The position numbers and the translations under genes are program-made. The notes under the pieces are model-generated. The model had not been told where the DNA came from. It ran no database searches and worked only from the letters and a program-made list of their open reading frames with translations. A stretch of 64,000 bases of DNA from Anaspis maculata (lineage: Eukaryota > Arthropoda > Insecta > Coleoptera > Scraptiidae). Where the stretch lies: NCBI GenBank assembly GCA_949128115.1, contig CASBRS010000019.1:123501-187500 (forward strand), written 5' to 3'. Below, in pieces: positions 1 to 11,413 of this stretch; positions within the stretch are counted from its first letter, which is position 1; the number at the start of each line of letters is the position of its first letter.

Positions 1-2770
1 GAGTAGTTGCGTGGAAAGCAGATCGGCAGGTATCATATACACGCGTTTTGTCTCAATCATACAGAGTCGATTTTGATTTTTTTAACCATTCATTAGATGA
101 AATATCGATCAATTTTCTCAAGGCTATAGACGAAGTTTCAGTTTTTTTAGGAATGACACGTACAATCCAGCAATTTCCTAAAGGAGATAGGGAGCACCCT
201 TGGTTTAACTCACAATGTAGAACTGCAAAAAGAAATGTTAGAAAGAAATTTAAAGATTGTAAGAAGCACACGTTTGCAGCAGATTACCTCAACGCTTATC
301 ATGAAGCAAAAAAGAATTATAAACAAATCTTGACTAAAAGTAAACATGAATATAACTTAAAATTAAGGAACAGTTTAAAAAGTAGCAACTCTCCTAATGC
401 ATTTTGGCAGATTATTAGGCAATTGAAAAAAACAAATTGTGCATCTCTCAACGTCAATGTAGATAAGTGGGAATCTTACTATCGAACATTTTACCAACAA
501 AAAGTAATGATAAAGGACCACAAGATTTTTTGTGATGCTAGACATCCCTTCCTTGACGGACCTATCACACTGCAAGAACTTAACTCGGCTTTAGCATTGT
601 GTAAAAATAGAAAGGCGGTGGGTTTTGATAACATTGCTAATGAATTCTACAAAAACCTCAACTACGATTGGCTGACCTACATGAAGGATCTCTTTAATCA
701 AATAATGGAACGTGAACGTACTCCTTTCGACTGGTCACAGATAAAAATGACGCATCTGCATAAAAAAGGCGACCCTGAAAACCTAGATAATTACCGTAGC
801 ATTGCTTTGATAAACCATATTACAAAAGTTTTCACGCGCATTTTGAATACAAGACTAGCTATTTACGCTGAGAGCAGCCAAATACTACCAGAAGGTCAAG
901 CTGGATTCAGAAAAAATCGGGGTTGCGTTGATAATGTCTTTGTTCTGAAAACAATAATCCATAACAGTCTTCGTCTTCAGAACCGAAAAGTATTCGCTCT
1001 GTTCGTAGACTTTCGCAAAGCATTCGATTCTGTGGATCACGATATATTGTGGGGTAGACTTCATTCATGCGGTGTCAGCTCGAAAGTCATAAGGATTTTT
1101 ATGTCACTATACGAACAAGCAGCAATTCGAATGGGCAATGATCAGGGTCAATTAAAGTATGTAAAAATAACCAAAGGAGTCTTGCAGGGGGATATCCCAA
1201 GCCCACTTTTGTTTTCGATCTACATAGGCCACATTGAAGAGTATTTTTCTTCAAGAGGAGCTAGAGGTGTATCACTGAATGGACTGTTGGACGTAAAGAT
1301 ATTGCTATATGCGGACGATTTGGTTATACTGGCCGATTCACCAATCCAAATACAAAAAGATTTGAAGATTTTAGAGGGATTTTGTGAGGACCTCAATCTA
1401 GACGTAAACATCGAAAAGACAAAACTGGTTATTTTCAGAAAGGGCAAAAATATTAGGCAGGACAATCAGTACTACTATAAAGACAACCGCATTCAGACAG
1501 TCGATTCTTACAACTATTTGGGCACTATCTTTTTTTATAACGGACTGTTTTGTAGGGCATTAGAAGACCGAAAACGCAAAGCAAGGGTATGCTCAGCGAC
1601 ACTGAGTAAACTCGTGAACAGCTCAAAGATGAACGACATGCACTCTATTCTAAGCCTATATAGCTCAGTGACCCTTCCGACTTTTTTGTACAATGCAGAG
1701 ATTTGGGGTTTGAGGTACTTAAAAAACGTTGAAACTGTTCAAGATAAAACGCTGAAAAATTTACTTTACCTGCAAAGATCAACTCCTGGATACATCATAA
1801 GGACGGAGCTCAATATGTGCAAGGTTTCTAGTGCGATAATAAAAAGAGCGTTAAACCTCTTCCTCTCAATCACGAAATTGGGCAACGACCGGTTTGTAAA
1901 AATTGCACTCATGAGACTTCAAGCTTTAGACTCCTTCCCAAATAACATGATACAATACAACTGGTACTCCCAATTAAAAGGTGCACTCAGCGAATTTGAT
2001 TTTGAATTAAATACGTCATGGTCTGAAAGGGATGTTAACTATATTATCGACAAAATTTCACACAGGGGTAAAATGGATGACTGGAATCGGATTTTGCTCA
2101 GTACTTATGCACCCGATTACAAATTTATAATAAGTGAAAACCCAGTGGTGAAAAACTCAAACGAATACTTATTCAATACCAGGAACTTGAATGTAAAAAG
2201 GTGTATGATACAATTGCGAACCTGCAACGTGGCTACTCTATCTATTTCTGTTAATCATGTCACAACCAAAATCAACTGTCAGGTGCACTGTAGTCTTTGT
2301 AACCAGCGTAAACTTGAGAATCTCGAGCATATTCTGCTTCAATGTCCAATGTACAAATGTTTTCGCCAACCTTTGCTTTTGAACCCTACCGACCCTCACA
2401 ACCTTCTTCAAAACCTATCTGTTGAAAGCTCAAAAGAAATTTTCATTTTTCTCCAGAACTCCCTGCGGCTAAGGTCCTTCATTGTGGAAGAATAACACGT
2501 ATATTGTGATTGTGAATTGATCTATGATTTGTAACGTGCTGAGTTATACTCTGTAACTATTAAATTTGTCTTTTTTGTTATGTAAACACTTGATTATTAC
2601 TGTTGATTTATATATTTACTTATATTTATTTACTTATTCTTGATGAGCTAATGGATGTTGTTTTCTTTCTTAATTTGTCTTGTGCTACTCTTGCAGTAAC
2701 TTGTTTTATGATATGCTGTATCAAAAAAAACAATAAACACTTATTATTATTATTATTATTATTATAATAA
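1..2770 (+). mobile_element. non-LTR retrotransposon (LINE) copy, 3' portion
   Basis: The element comprises the RT frame, a roughly 240-bp 3' UTR (2496-2740), an AATAAA signal at 2732 and a (TTA)n microsatellite tail from 2741 to about 2764. A simple-repeat 3' tail instead of poly(A) is known for several LINE clades. The LINE end at 48925 in this window has the same arrangement, with AATAAA followed by (ATT)n. The 5' end is not in the window, so the target duplication cannot be checked. Confidence 0.88.
3..2495 (+). CDS. LINE reverse transcriptase (ORF2 C-terminal part), truncated by window start
   Basis: This open frame encodes the reverse transcriptase of a non-LTR retrotransposon, which copies its own RNA into a nicked chromosomal target. 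The frame is open from base 3, so the start and the expected upstream endonuclease domain lie outside the window; the first candidate start is a TTG at 48. Counting residues from 48, the RT blocks are the LHKKGDPENLDNYR region near 236, AGFRKNRGC near 284, the catalytic FVDFRKAFDSVDH near 318-330, GVLQGDIPSPLLFS near 377 (the usual residue after GD is often V or P), and the catalytic LLYADDL near 419-425. A C-terminal zinc-knuckle-like CSLC...LEHILLQC lies near 748-766. No internal stop occurs over 815 residues, so the copy may be young. The clade (CR1/Nimb/Jockey-like) is not resolved by eye. Confidence 0.93.
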   Translation, partial: VVAWKADRQVSYTRVLSQSYRVDFDFFNHSLDEISINFLKAIDEVSVFLGMTRTIQQFPKGDREHPWFNSQCRTAKRNVRKKFKDCKKHTFAADYLNAYHEAKKNYKQILTKSKHEYNLKLRNSLKSSNSPNAFWQIIRQLKKTNCASLNVNVDKWESYYRTFYQQKVMIKDHKIFCDARHPFLDGPITLQELNSALALCKNRKAVGFDNIANEFYKNLNYDWLTYMKDLFNQIMERERTPFDWSQIKMTHLHKKGDPENLDNYRSIALINHITKVFTRILNTRLAIYAESSQILPEGQAGFRKNRGCVDNVFVLKTIIHNSLRLQNRKVFALFVDFRKAFDSVDHDILWGRLHSCGVSSKVIRIFMSLYEQAAIRMGNDQGQLKYVKITKGVLQGDIPSPLLFSIYIGHIEEYFSSRGARGVSLNGLLDVKILLYADDLVILADSPIQIQKDLKILEGFCEDLNLDVNIEKTKLVIFRKGKNIRQDNQYYYKDNRIQTVDSYNYLGTIFFYNGLFCRALEDRKRKARVCSATLSKLVNSSKMNDMHSILSLYSSVTLPTFLYNAEIWGLRYLKNVETVQDKTLKNLLYLQRSTPGYIIRTELNMCKVSSAIIKRALNLFLSITKLGNDRFVKIALMRLQALDSFPNNMIQYNWYSQLKGALSEFDFELNTSWSERDVNYIIDKISHRGKMDDWNRILLSTYAPDYKFIISENPVVKNSNEYLFNTRNLNVKRCMIQLRTCNVATLSISVNHVTTKINCQVHCSLCNQRKLENLEHILLQCPMYKCFRQPLLLNPTDPHNLLQNLSVESSKEIFIFLQNSLRLRSFIVEE

Positions 2771-2975
2771 ACTTTGGAAAACATCTCGAAATCGCCACTT
2801 TCAATGAGCCCAATTTTTTTCCCTGAAAACTTCTCGTTTCTCAGAAAAAATAGTGGTTTATCAACTTAGAAATTCTAAGAATCTATTTCTGCTGAGAAAT
2901 CGTGAGTTTTTGCTTTTTTTTATTCTAATTTTTAGGTCTTTGAAAGTGGAGATTTCGAGATGTTTTTCAAAGTTT
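2769..2975. repeat. short near-palindromic element
   Basis: The left end AAACTTTGGAAAACATCTCG is matched, inverted, by the right end at 2938-2975 over about 35 bp with few differences. Inner segments around CTTCTCGTTTCTCAG and CTGAGAAATCGTGAG are also complementary, so most of the 207 bp can fold into one hairpin. It abuts the LINE tail directly. It is probably a MITE or foldback remnant; I see no clear target duplication. Confidence 0.6.
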
Positions 2976-3722
2976 CAAACCCAGATATCTCGAAAACGAA
3001 GCCTCAAATAAAAATTTTGCAACAGTAACTTTTTTCTCTAAATTGAACGTGGAATCCAAAAATTAGGACAATTTGGAAAAAAAGCTAGGGGTGTAAAAAA
3101 TAGAGGGGTAAAAATGAGGACACCCCCATTATATACACCCCTGAACTTCTTTTTTTCAACACGTTACTTCTATTCTAGATGATAGAGACTTATTTCAGCT
3201 AACTTTGTTGAAAATTTGAACAAAATCGGTAGCACGGTTCAAAACTTATGTCAAAAAATCAGTTTCAAAAAGTCAACTTGAACACCCTGTAACTTTTCAA
3301 CAGAGCATTTTAGGACATCAAAGGTATATTTTTTCCTGGTCCATTTTTGATGAGGAGTCTCCCCTAGAAGTTTGTATCACCATTATGAAAACGTCCTGTA
3401 TGTCTCGAGGCACAGAGATCCTGAGTCTAGTGCAATTGATGCATTTTTTGACCAGGCAGAAGGTATTTTAGCAGTCCCAGATTGACCTTCCCAGCCTTGG
3501 TACCCGAAATTTTACCATTTGCTCACAACTGTACCATGAAAACTTGGACCTAATCAAAACCTTTTGTCTTCTTCCCTTAGCAAGCGGCATCCCCTGGCTC
3601 CTGAACTCTGGTGGCCATGGTAAGCCACTTATCCGGGAGGCGTTCTTGAGGAAAGGAGTTCCAGGGGAAGTGGTTCCCAGAACGATAAAGTCGCTTAAAC
3701 CTTCGACTTTGGAGCAATACCA
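2976..3722. other. no gene recognised
   Basis: AT-rich, T-run-rich sequence with short degenerate repeats (AACACCCTGTAACTTTTCAA-like). It has no convincing coding frame, RNA gene or clear transposon end. Confidence 0.5.
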
Positions 3723-3903
3723 GGGCCGCTATTCTTGAATCGTGTGAGAAAAGTCCCTGGGAGTAAAATACATTCCGCAGTACACTGATGTAGGGAATGT
3801 TGCCTAAAATCGTGGTTTTTAGGCAACTTTCGCTATAGAAGTGTAGTACGGATTGTATAAAACTCCCAGGGACTTTTCTCACACGATTAAAGAATAGCGG
3901 CCC
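3723..3903. mobile_element. MITE with about 43-bp terminal inverted repeats
   Basis: Both ends begin GGGCCGCTATTCTT and continue as inverted repeats through GTGAGAAAAGTCCCTGGGAG with about one mismatch. An inner pair (TTGCCTAAAA and TTTTAGGCAA) extends the hairpin. At 181 bp with no frame, this is a non-autonomous DNA transposon. The target duplication is unclear, so the superfamily is not assigned. Confidence 0.8.
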
Positions 3904-4457
3904 AGTGCACTTATAAGCTGTGGATCGAACACTGTAGTGATCGTTTTCTTCCATTCTCTCTTAGATCTCACCAATCACAAATTTGGGACGTTCTTTGCAT
4001 CGAGCAGCCCTCTCCTATTTTCTTTCTGAAGATTTGAGCAAGAATTCGCTTGCAACACGTTTCTTAAAAGGTATCAGCAGACTTCGACCAGCTCGGCCTA
4101 AATATACCACGACCTGGGATCCAGAATTTTAATGTCAACAGTTCCTGATTGGCGAACAAACAGTTATAGTGCAAGAAAGATAGATTTCAACCTCGGAAAA
4201 AATATGGACGTCCTGAAAATTTGATATTTCGTTCAGAATTGAGTGCTCTACAACATATCCAAAATCGCCAAAAATCGCACCCGGGGGTTTTGAGTTATTG
4301 GAGGGGGGGGAGGGAAGGGTAAAAAATTGCAGGTAAAAATGGAGGAGATGGAACCCGTCAATCCATTGAATGCGAATACATTATAGTTCGACGTATCATA
4401 TCCCATTGATACTATTTTGGCAAAAAAAGTGTCCATCATTGTTGAAGGGGAGTAGTG

Positions 4458-5986
4458 CCCAAGTAACATTTACCCGACTTCCGACCAAATTTTTACCAAT
4501 TCCGACGTCGGAATTAGTACAAATTTTGGTCGGATGACGACCAATATTTGGAAGTCACGAGGCGACGTTGGAACAACGTTGCTTTTACGTTGGCAACCCG
4601 ACGTCCCCCATGCAACTAAAACCGACGTTGGCACGACGTCGGTATATCCAACGTTGGCGCATCCAACGTCGGGTGGACGTTGGGATTCCCAACGTTGGAC
4701 ACGGTGGGTATTTTTATACCTAATGCGACCAAATCAGTCCGCAGTCATATTTGGGTAAGCTTGCCAACGTCGGCTGACGTCGGCATACCCAACGTTGGGA
4801 TATGCAACGTCGGCTGGACGTTGGCGTATCCAACGTCGGATTTGGTGTATATTTTTGTACCTAATGCGACCAAATTAGTCTGCAGTTATATTATCATCTT
4901 GGTGAGTTTGCAAACGTCGGTATATACAACGTTGGAATATGCAACAATGGGTATACCCAAAGTTGGATTTGGTGGATATTTTTGTAGCTAATGCGATTTA
5001 TTTTATTGAATTGTACCGCGGCATCCTGTCAACAATGGGCGTTATCAACCGCTACACTAGGTGGCGCGCGCTGCATTCGTGCACATTTTTGGTGGAAACT
5101 TGTGGATATACGCCGACTACAGGTCGGATCAGGTCGGAATTGGTACAACAAATCACACCAGAAGTCAGAATTGGTCGGAATTGGTCTAGTAATTCATACT
5201 TGTATATGAAACTTAGTCAGATTTAGTCAGTTTAGGTAAAAATAGCCGGCGCGGCCATTTTTTCTTCCAATATCAAAACAACAAGAAGAGGCCATGTTGA
5301 AGAAATGCCAATGAAAATCTTTGAAATTATTAAATTTATCATTTTTGAACTCGAGAAACGAAATTATGGTGGCTATTGATTAATTAAGTATATATACATA
5401 CTTCTTTGGTCTTCTTTTCTTTTGAAAAACGGTGTTTTAATTGAGGAATGTTTCAATATAAAATTTAAATATTTTGAGAACAGACAAATTTTTGGTGGGC
5501 GATGATTGTTTTCGACTTGAAACATACTTGTTCATCAGTAAAATTATCTTCGCATCAAGTTTTCCTATCAACCAATCACAAAATTTCATTATTAAAGTTC
5601 AGATGCTCTGTTGTCTGTTATATTGCGGTAGGTAGTTTTGGTCTAAATCTGACTGATGGTTGTAATAAGGAAACTTCACCGTCCTATGTTTGGAGCTATA
5701 TTTCTTTAGTACAAAACAGGTTAAATAAAGTCCACCTAATGCGACCAGCATAAGTCGGATTAGGTACCTACACAACAGGCGACTTTGGCTACACGTATGT
5801 AAGATGGTCGGATTTAGTCGAGTTTTGGTCGGCAATCACAACGTCGCGGATACCGACGTCGTACCGACCCGCATTTCATTGACCAAATGGGTGCAAATCT
5901 CGGTCGCCTCAACGTCGCGCGGACGTCGGCTGCCGACCTCAGGTCGCGAATCGCAACGTTGGCCCGACGTCGGATTGCTACTTGGG
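4458..5986. mobile_element. TIR element CCCAAGTA...TACTTGGG inserted in the foldback
   Basis: The ends read CCCAAGTAAC and GCTACTTGGG, and the flanks show a 2-bp TG duplication (4456-4457 and 5987-5988). The empty site can be inferred from the other arm of the host foldback (AGTAGTGGGGG near 7078). Both halves are packed with CAACGTCGG, GACGTTGG and GACGTCGG motifs with palindromic ACGT cores, which look like subterminal binding sites. Three tandem modules of roughly 130-150 bp (near 4695, 4840 and 4966) share CCTAATGCGACCAAAT. No transposase frame is seen. The superfamily is unassigned. Confidence 0.8.
4680..4990. repeat. three tandem modules inside the CCCAAGTA element
   Basis: Each module has a CAACGT(C/T)GG core followed by GGTATTTTTATACCTAATGC-like sequence, GCGACCAAAT and a CTGCAGT-like site. 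The third module is cut short after CTAATGCGAT. The spacing is roughly 130-150 bp. Confidence 0.65.
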
Positions 5987-7341
5987 TGGGGGGGGCGAAG
6001 CTCTGCTAGGTGGTCCATTTTGTTTTTCTGGCCATGTCGAACCGATCACGACAAGTTTGGTATCTTTTCCGACTAAATTCAATCTCCTGAACTCATATTC
6101 GATGTGTAAATTCGGATGAAAACAAGTTTGGACAAGTTAACTTGAGAAAACCTGTTTTTTCTTTGACAATTTTGACGAATTTTTGTTTTACTGTTGGAGA
6201 CGTTCATTTGTAGAAAATTTTCAAGGACCATTAAATTGAAGTGTATTCTCCACAAAAATCATGCACTCGATGTTCAATTTTGTTTCTCGAGTTTAAAAAA
6301 TTGATTTGAACTTGAGCCGGCGCGGCGCGTCGTCTACTACTGACCAGAACACCACAGCATGCACCTTTAAATGAAAACACCTCAAACTATTGAAGAAATA
6401 ACAACTCATCTTTGAAAATTGGAGGATCTGTGGAAAATTGAATTTCCTATAACATAAACAAAATCGCCATGGATCGCACTGCAGGGTTTTGAGTTATTCA
6501 AGTGGAGAGGTAACAGTTCATAGAGTATGAATCCTGTCAAAGTGTTGTCATCATCCTCGAATAACTCGAAATCCTGCATTGCGATTTATGGCGATTTTGT
6601 TTATGTTATAGGGAATTCAGTTCTGCACAAATCCTCCAATTTTCAAAGATGAGTTGATATTTCTTCAATAGTTTGAGGTGTTTTCATTTAAAGGTGCATG
6701 CTGTAGTGTTCTGGTCAGTAGTAGACGACACGCCGTGCCGGCTCAAGTTCAAATCGATTTTTTAAATTCGAGAAACAAAATTATACACCGAGTGGATGAT
6801 TTTTGTGGAGAATACACTTCAACTTGATGGTCCCTGAAAATTTTCTAAAAATGAACACCTCCAACAGTAAAACAAAAATTCGTCAAAATTGTCAAAGAAA
6901 AAACAAGTTTTCTAAAGTTAACTTGTTCAAACTTGTTTTCATTCGAATTTACACATCGGATACGAGTTCAGGAGATTGAATTTAGTCGGAAAAGATACCA
7001 AACTTGTCGTGATCGGTTCTACATGTCAGGAAAAACAAAATGGACCACCTAGCAGAGCTTTGCCCCCCCCCCCCCCCCACTACTCCCCTTCAACTATGAT
7101 GGACACTTTTTGTGCCAAAATAGTATCAAGGGGATATGATACGTCGAACTATAATGTAATCGCATCCAATGGATTGACGGGTTCCATCCCCTCCATTTTT
7201 ACCTGCAATTTTTCACCCCCCCTCCAATAACTCAAAGCCCCCGGGTGCGATTTTTGGCGATTTTGGATATGTTGTAGAGCACTCAATTCTGAACAGAATA
7301 TCAAATTTTCATGACGTCCATATTTATTCCGAGGTTTTGCC

Positions 7342-7974
7342 GATTCATTCACTATTTTTCCTGTACTATTAGTGGGCAAGACTAAGGTTACAATACGTGA
7401 GACTGATAGCAAAAGAAACGCAGCACAAGTTTTCGACAAAGAGACATTGAAATTTAACAACGGCATTCTCTCCAGAGCACCAGTTATGTGAGCCGTCTGG
7501 CGATGTCGTTGGTCAAAACGGATAAAGCACTAGAAGCGGTAGAGAACAACTCAAAAAGATTTAAATACCAATCCGTACAACAACCCTCTATAAATTTCAA
7601 CGACAGCGAATTCAAATGTCACACACCTAAAAAGGGCAGACTAACACCTCGAATAGGTAACATAAAACACGGCGCGTTAGTTTTTCGTCGGGAGTTGCAC
7701 ACCCCAGATATCCATCGAATTTATGGTTTCCATGCTATGGAGAGAAAAAACATCCGCAGCCGTTTTCACGCCAGCTCACATGGTCCGTGTTTCTGTTTTT
7801 TTTTTTCTCGACCAGGATAGTTGCGTTTGCTGCGGTTTTCCCAAAGCTCGATGCCCGTGGAGGATCATGAATATTTATCTTCGTTAATTCGTTTTTTACC
7901 CCCTCTTCTCCAAACTCCGGTGTGTCTACAGCTAGTAATGTGGGTGCCGACCGACACCAGCACGCCCTCCCCGC
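7342..7974. other. no recognised gene; one unassigned 110-residue frame
   Basis: The frame 7488-7820 (+) encodes a mildly basic 110-residue peptide without a domain I recognise. Its start is a GTG and it ends in a T-rich stretch. The surrounding sequence is not obviously repetitive, so this may be older unique DNA. Coding status is unsupported. Confidence 0.3.
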
Positions 7975-8623
7975 ATTGTCCGTGTGTGTGTGAAATTGGG
8001 CATCAGAGTCGCATTCGAGCTCGCGTTACATTAAAATTAGCACAATAAACCCTCTCCTTTAATTTATAACTCCATCGGATGATGCACCCAATTACCCTCG
8101 AAACTGGATCTACATTTTTGCAATCATAATTAATCTGTATTGCATGTCAGAATGGGAAGCGAATGGTTGGTGAAACTGAAACATTGGGGACTTTCGCCTT
8201 TTTTCTTCCATTCAAGCGGTCTTTTAGGAGACGCAGCAGTCGAAGGCTCATGATTGCAAAATCCTGCGGTTTCCTCTTATTCGTCACAATCACAATGCTA
8301 TTGGATCGTGTATATGAGGAAAACGGCAAAGAGTGATAACGTCATTTTGCCGTGCTCCAGCTGTTCAATATCGCGCGATGGGGGCGTTTTAAAAATTTAC
8401 AATGCATTTTTCCCTTGGTCGCGTTGTCTGAAAATATCTCACGTCAAATTAGGACTGTTGAGAATACAGACGTATATTCGTACAAGAATACTAGAGAAGT
8501 AACATGTATGTATACCAATATATACGTATATAAGCAGAGACGTTTGTTTTTCCGCAATATCGCTTCCTGAATTGCAATTCCGCCGTTTGGCAATTTCCAG
8601 GATTTGCCAAGAGCCGACGGTTG
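7975..8623. repeat. 649-bp inverted duplication, left copy
   Basis: Matches 10765-11413 in reverse complement over its full 649 bp. By eye I found one substitution (TGTTCAATATCG here against TGTCCAATATCG in the other copy). It contains an ATACG/GTATA-rich tract at 8480-8535. It is either a very recent inverted segmental copy or an assembly artefact. Confidence 0.9.
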
Positions 8624-9342
8624 CTTCCAGTGCTTTGTCTTTGTTACCATCTCTGGGATAATCGATGGCTCTGTTAGGCTCCAGCGACTTTACGGCCGTG
8701 CCGTGTGCCTGCTGTACGCCGCCAGGAGGAGCTACCACTCCTGGGCTCCTTCTGCATTATTATGGCGAAATAAGAGAACTTACACCCCTTATCGAACTCT
8801 GCCGCTGAAAGCGCGCAAGGTTTGAATTTAGCCCAGGTACGTGTTCCAGCAAAGCACTACCATTAGTCACTGAGATATTTATATCATTAGTTTGTTTAAT
8901 GTTGATAAGTGAGGCTAATGTTTATGTATGGTACGTTCATTAAAAACTTCAATAAAGGGAGGCTGTGACGCAGGCCATTAGATCCGAAAACGGCCAGGTT
9001 GTCATCGGTCCACGGCCTCCCATTATTGAATTTTTTAATGAACATACTGTATATAATGTGCATTATAGAGTAACTTTGCTCTGCTTAATATTCAACGTTA
9101 CCAGTGACAGGTGGCTGTTTAGAGGATGAATCAGTCAGCTAGCTGAAGCGCAACTAATTAAGAAAATCAGTTTTGAGGTTCAGGATATCAAGCAATCAAG
9201 ATCGTGCGACGATTCAATGGTATTTCAAGGACATAACAGCGAGTATAATAAAGATTTACAAGAATCTGTAAGACATCTTGTAATGTCCAAGATAGGTGCG
9301 CATCGTCACTTACGGTCAGTGGTGGCGCGCGTAGGCCCTGCG
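8624..9342. other. no gene recognised; contains one MITE and an LTR-like fragment
   Basis: Apart from the 111-bp MITE at 8934, bases 9275-9342 match the start of the short LTR found at 25072 (TGTAATGTCCAAGATAGG), in + orientation. The rest shows no convincing gene. Confidence 0.5.
8934..9044. mobile_element. 111-bp MITE with TA target duplication
   Basis: The terminal inverted repeats (C/T)GTTCATTAAAAA continue to GGGAGGC, about 30 bp with few mismatches. TA flanks both sides (8932-8933 and 9045-9046). TA duplication suggests mobilisation by a Tc1/mariner-type enzyme. Confidence 0.78.
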
Positions 9343-9639
9343 CCACACCACAGTGTTGCCATTGCTAGGGAATTTTCCCTAGATCTAGGGGAAAAGTCCA
9401 CGGAACAGGGAAAAAGGGAAATTTTTGGAAATCTGGGGAATTTTACGAAAATTTCGGAAAATTTTCTGTAATCTGGGAAATTTAAAAAAAATAGAAATTT
9501 TCCACCTCGATTTTTGCAGAAATGCCTCTACTGATCAAAATTCCTCAAAAAATTTGAAATGTTTGAAAACTATGATTTAGACTTATTCAACCGAGCATTC
9601 AACATACCCTCCTTCTAGTACCTATTTCAAGTTCTTAGT

Positions 9640-10764
9640 TATTATTATTTCGTATGGATTCAGTACATTGCACAATAAAGAAAGAAAAATGTATAAAAAG
9701 TATAAATAAATGATGGGTAAATTGGTGAAAAATCAAAGTAGAATGTCAAGATTTTCCAGCCATAGAAGTGCCTCCGGTGTCAGAGTAAGGAATTCTGTCA
9801 CTGGGCCTGGATATAATCTTGTCGGACATTGACTCACTATGTGGTCCACCGTTTGAAATTCAACTCCACAGTCGCAGCGGGGGCTGTTGGTCATGCCCCA
9901 CTGGAACAGTGAGCTGGCACATCTTCCGCATCTTGTTCTGACTCTATTTAGTCTAGACCATAATTTCCTTGGTAGTTCAAAACCATCCATAGCAATGGTT
10001 GGGTCAGGAGGAGGGATACCTCTAGTGGGTTTGTGTGCATTCCATTCGGTTACCCATTCCGTGTTTACATTGAAGTCATTGAGTCTTAAAGCAGTTCCTA
10101 TCGCTGGTTTTCTAGATTTTAATCTCAATTGTTGGAGGACTGGAATATCTTGGTGTATATGTAGTTCTTCATTACTCTCGATTTTGGCGTATTCGGTTTG
10201 AAGCATTTTCATGCGTCGTAAATTAGGCGGAGCTATATTCGCTAGAACAGGGAGCCATTGTGTTGGAGTAGGCTTGAGCGTGCTTGTTATGATTCGCATA
10301 GTGGTATTTAGCTCTACGTCAACAGATGTTATATGGCTGCTGTTTAGCCAGGTTGAACAGCAGTATTCAGCGGTCGGGAAAACCAGTCCTAGAGCTGCAA
10401 CTCGAAGAGTTGAGGCAGACGCTCCCCAGGATGTGCCAGTCAACTTCTGCAGTAAATTATTCCGGGATCTCAGTTTAGCAGCGGTTTTGTCGAGGTGTTT
10501 CTTGAATGTGAGTGTTCTGTCCAGCGTAACGCCAAGATAAGTAGGATTCTGGTTGAAACGTAGTGGAGTTCCGTTGAAGTTTACCGAGAGCTGATGGTTG
10601 GCCATTAGATTATTTAGGTGAAAGCAGGATACCTCGGTTTTCGATTCACTGGGACATAACCGCCATTTCTTGAAGTACAAGTTTAATGATGTTAGGTCCG
10701 TTGCTAGAGTTTGTTCAGCCTCTACAAAACTTTTGTCTTGTGTTGCGATGACAATATCATCCAT
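9640..10764 (-). mobile_element. 5'-truncated LINE inside the hAT
   Basis: It covers the RT C-terminal fragment and its 3' UTR. Read on the minus strand, the UTR ends near CATACGAAATAATAATAA at about 9640, a short AAT-type tail. The 5' breakpoint coincides with the start of the inverted 649-bp segment, with CAA shared at the junction. Confidence 0.8.
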
Positions 10765-10767
10765 CAA
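9733..10767 (-). pseudogene. LINE reverse transcriptase C-terminal fragment
   Basis: The minus-strand frame starts at the catalytic box (MMDDIVIATQ, equivalent to the F/YxDD motif) and continues through the thumb region (YLGVTLDRTLTFKKH) to a C-terminal cysteine-histidine motif (RCDCGVEFQTVDHIVSQC). This is the typical end of Jockey-type insect LINE proteins. The upstream RT domain is missing because the copy breaks off exactly at the inverted 649-bp segment (10765). Downstream on the minus strand, a 3' UTR runs to about 9640 and ends in an (AAT)n-like tail. It cannot be active. Confidence 0.88.
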
Positions 10768-11413
10768 CCGTCGGCTCTTGGCAAATCCTGGAAATTGCCA
10801 AACGGCGGAATTGCAATTCAGGAAGCGATATTGCGGAAAAACAAACGTCTCTGCTTATATACGTATATATTGGTATACATACATGTTACTTCTCTAGTAT
10901 TCTTGTACGAATATACGTCTGTATTCTCAACAGTCCTAATTTGACGTGAGATATTTTCAGACAACGCGACCAAGGGAAAAATGCATTGTAAATTTTTAAA
11001 ACGCCCCCATCGCGCGATATTGGACAGCTGGAGCACGGCAAAATGACGTTATCACTCTTTGCCGTTTTCCTCATATACACGATCCAATAGCATTGTGATT
11101 GTGACGAATAAGAGGAAACCGCAGGATTTTGCAATCATGAGCCTTCGACTGCTGCGTCTCCTAAAAGACCGCTTGAATGGAAGAAAAAAGGCGAAAGTCC
11201 CCAATGTTTCAGTTTCACCAACCATTCGCTTCCCATTCTGACATGCAATACAGATTAATTATGATTGCAAAAATGTAGATCCAGTTTCGAGGGTAATTGG
11301 GTGCATCATCCGATGGAGTTATAAATTAAAGGAGAGGGTTTATTGTGCTAATTTTAATGTAACGCGAGCTCGAATGCGACTCTGATGCCCAATTTCACAC
11401 ACACACGGACAAT
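10765..11413. repeat. 649-bp inverted duplication, right copy
   Basis: Reverse complement of 7975-8623, lying inside the hAT element and joined to the 5' side of the truncated LINE. Read on the minus strand, the order is 649-bp segment then LINE, in the same sense as the external copy on the + strand. The external copy is followed by different sequence. Confidence 0.9.

Larger units (their letters stand above)
4188..7341. mobile_element. long foldback (palindromic) element, split by another insertion
   Basis: The arms at 4188-4457 and about 7080-7341 are reverse complements, sharing the AACCTCGG edge, the GCACCCGGGGGTTTTGAG-type block and the CCGTCAATCCA block. The next segment, 5989-6530, pairs with about 6550-7078; this pair includes the CTACTACTGACCAGAACAC block and its complement. 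After removing the insert at 4458-5986, the element is one hairpin of about 1.6 kb with a turn near 6540. No coding capacity is seen. A second copy of the family begins at about 63205. The outermost ends are approximate and I could not read a target duplication. Confidence 0.8.

Noticed and set aside
8254..8502. Identical 82- and 72-residue frames at 8254-8570 and 10818-11134
   Set aside because: They are identical only because the DNA is a 649-bp inverted duplication; overlapping frames on the same bases show no domain.
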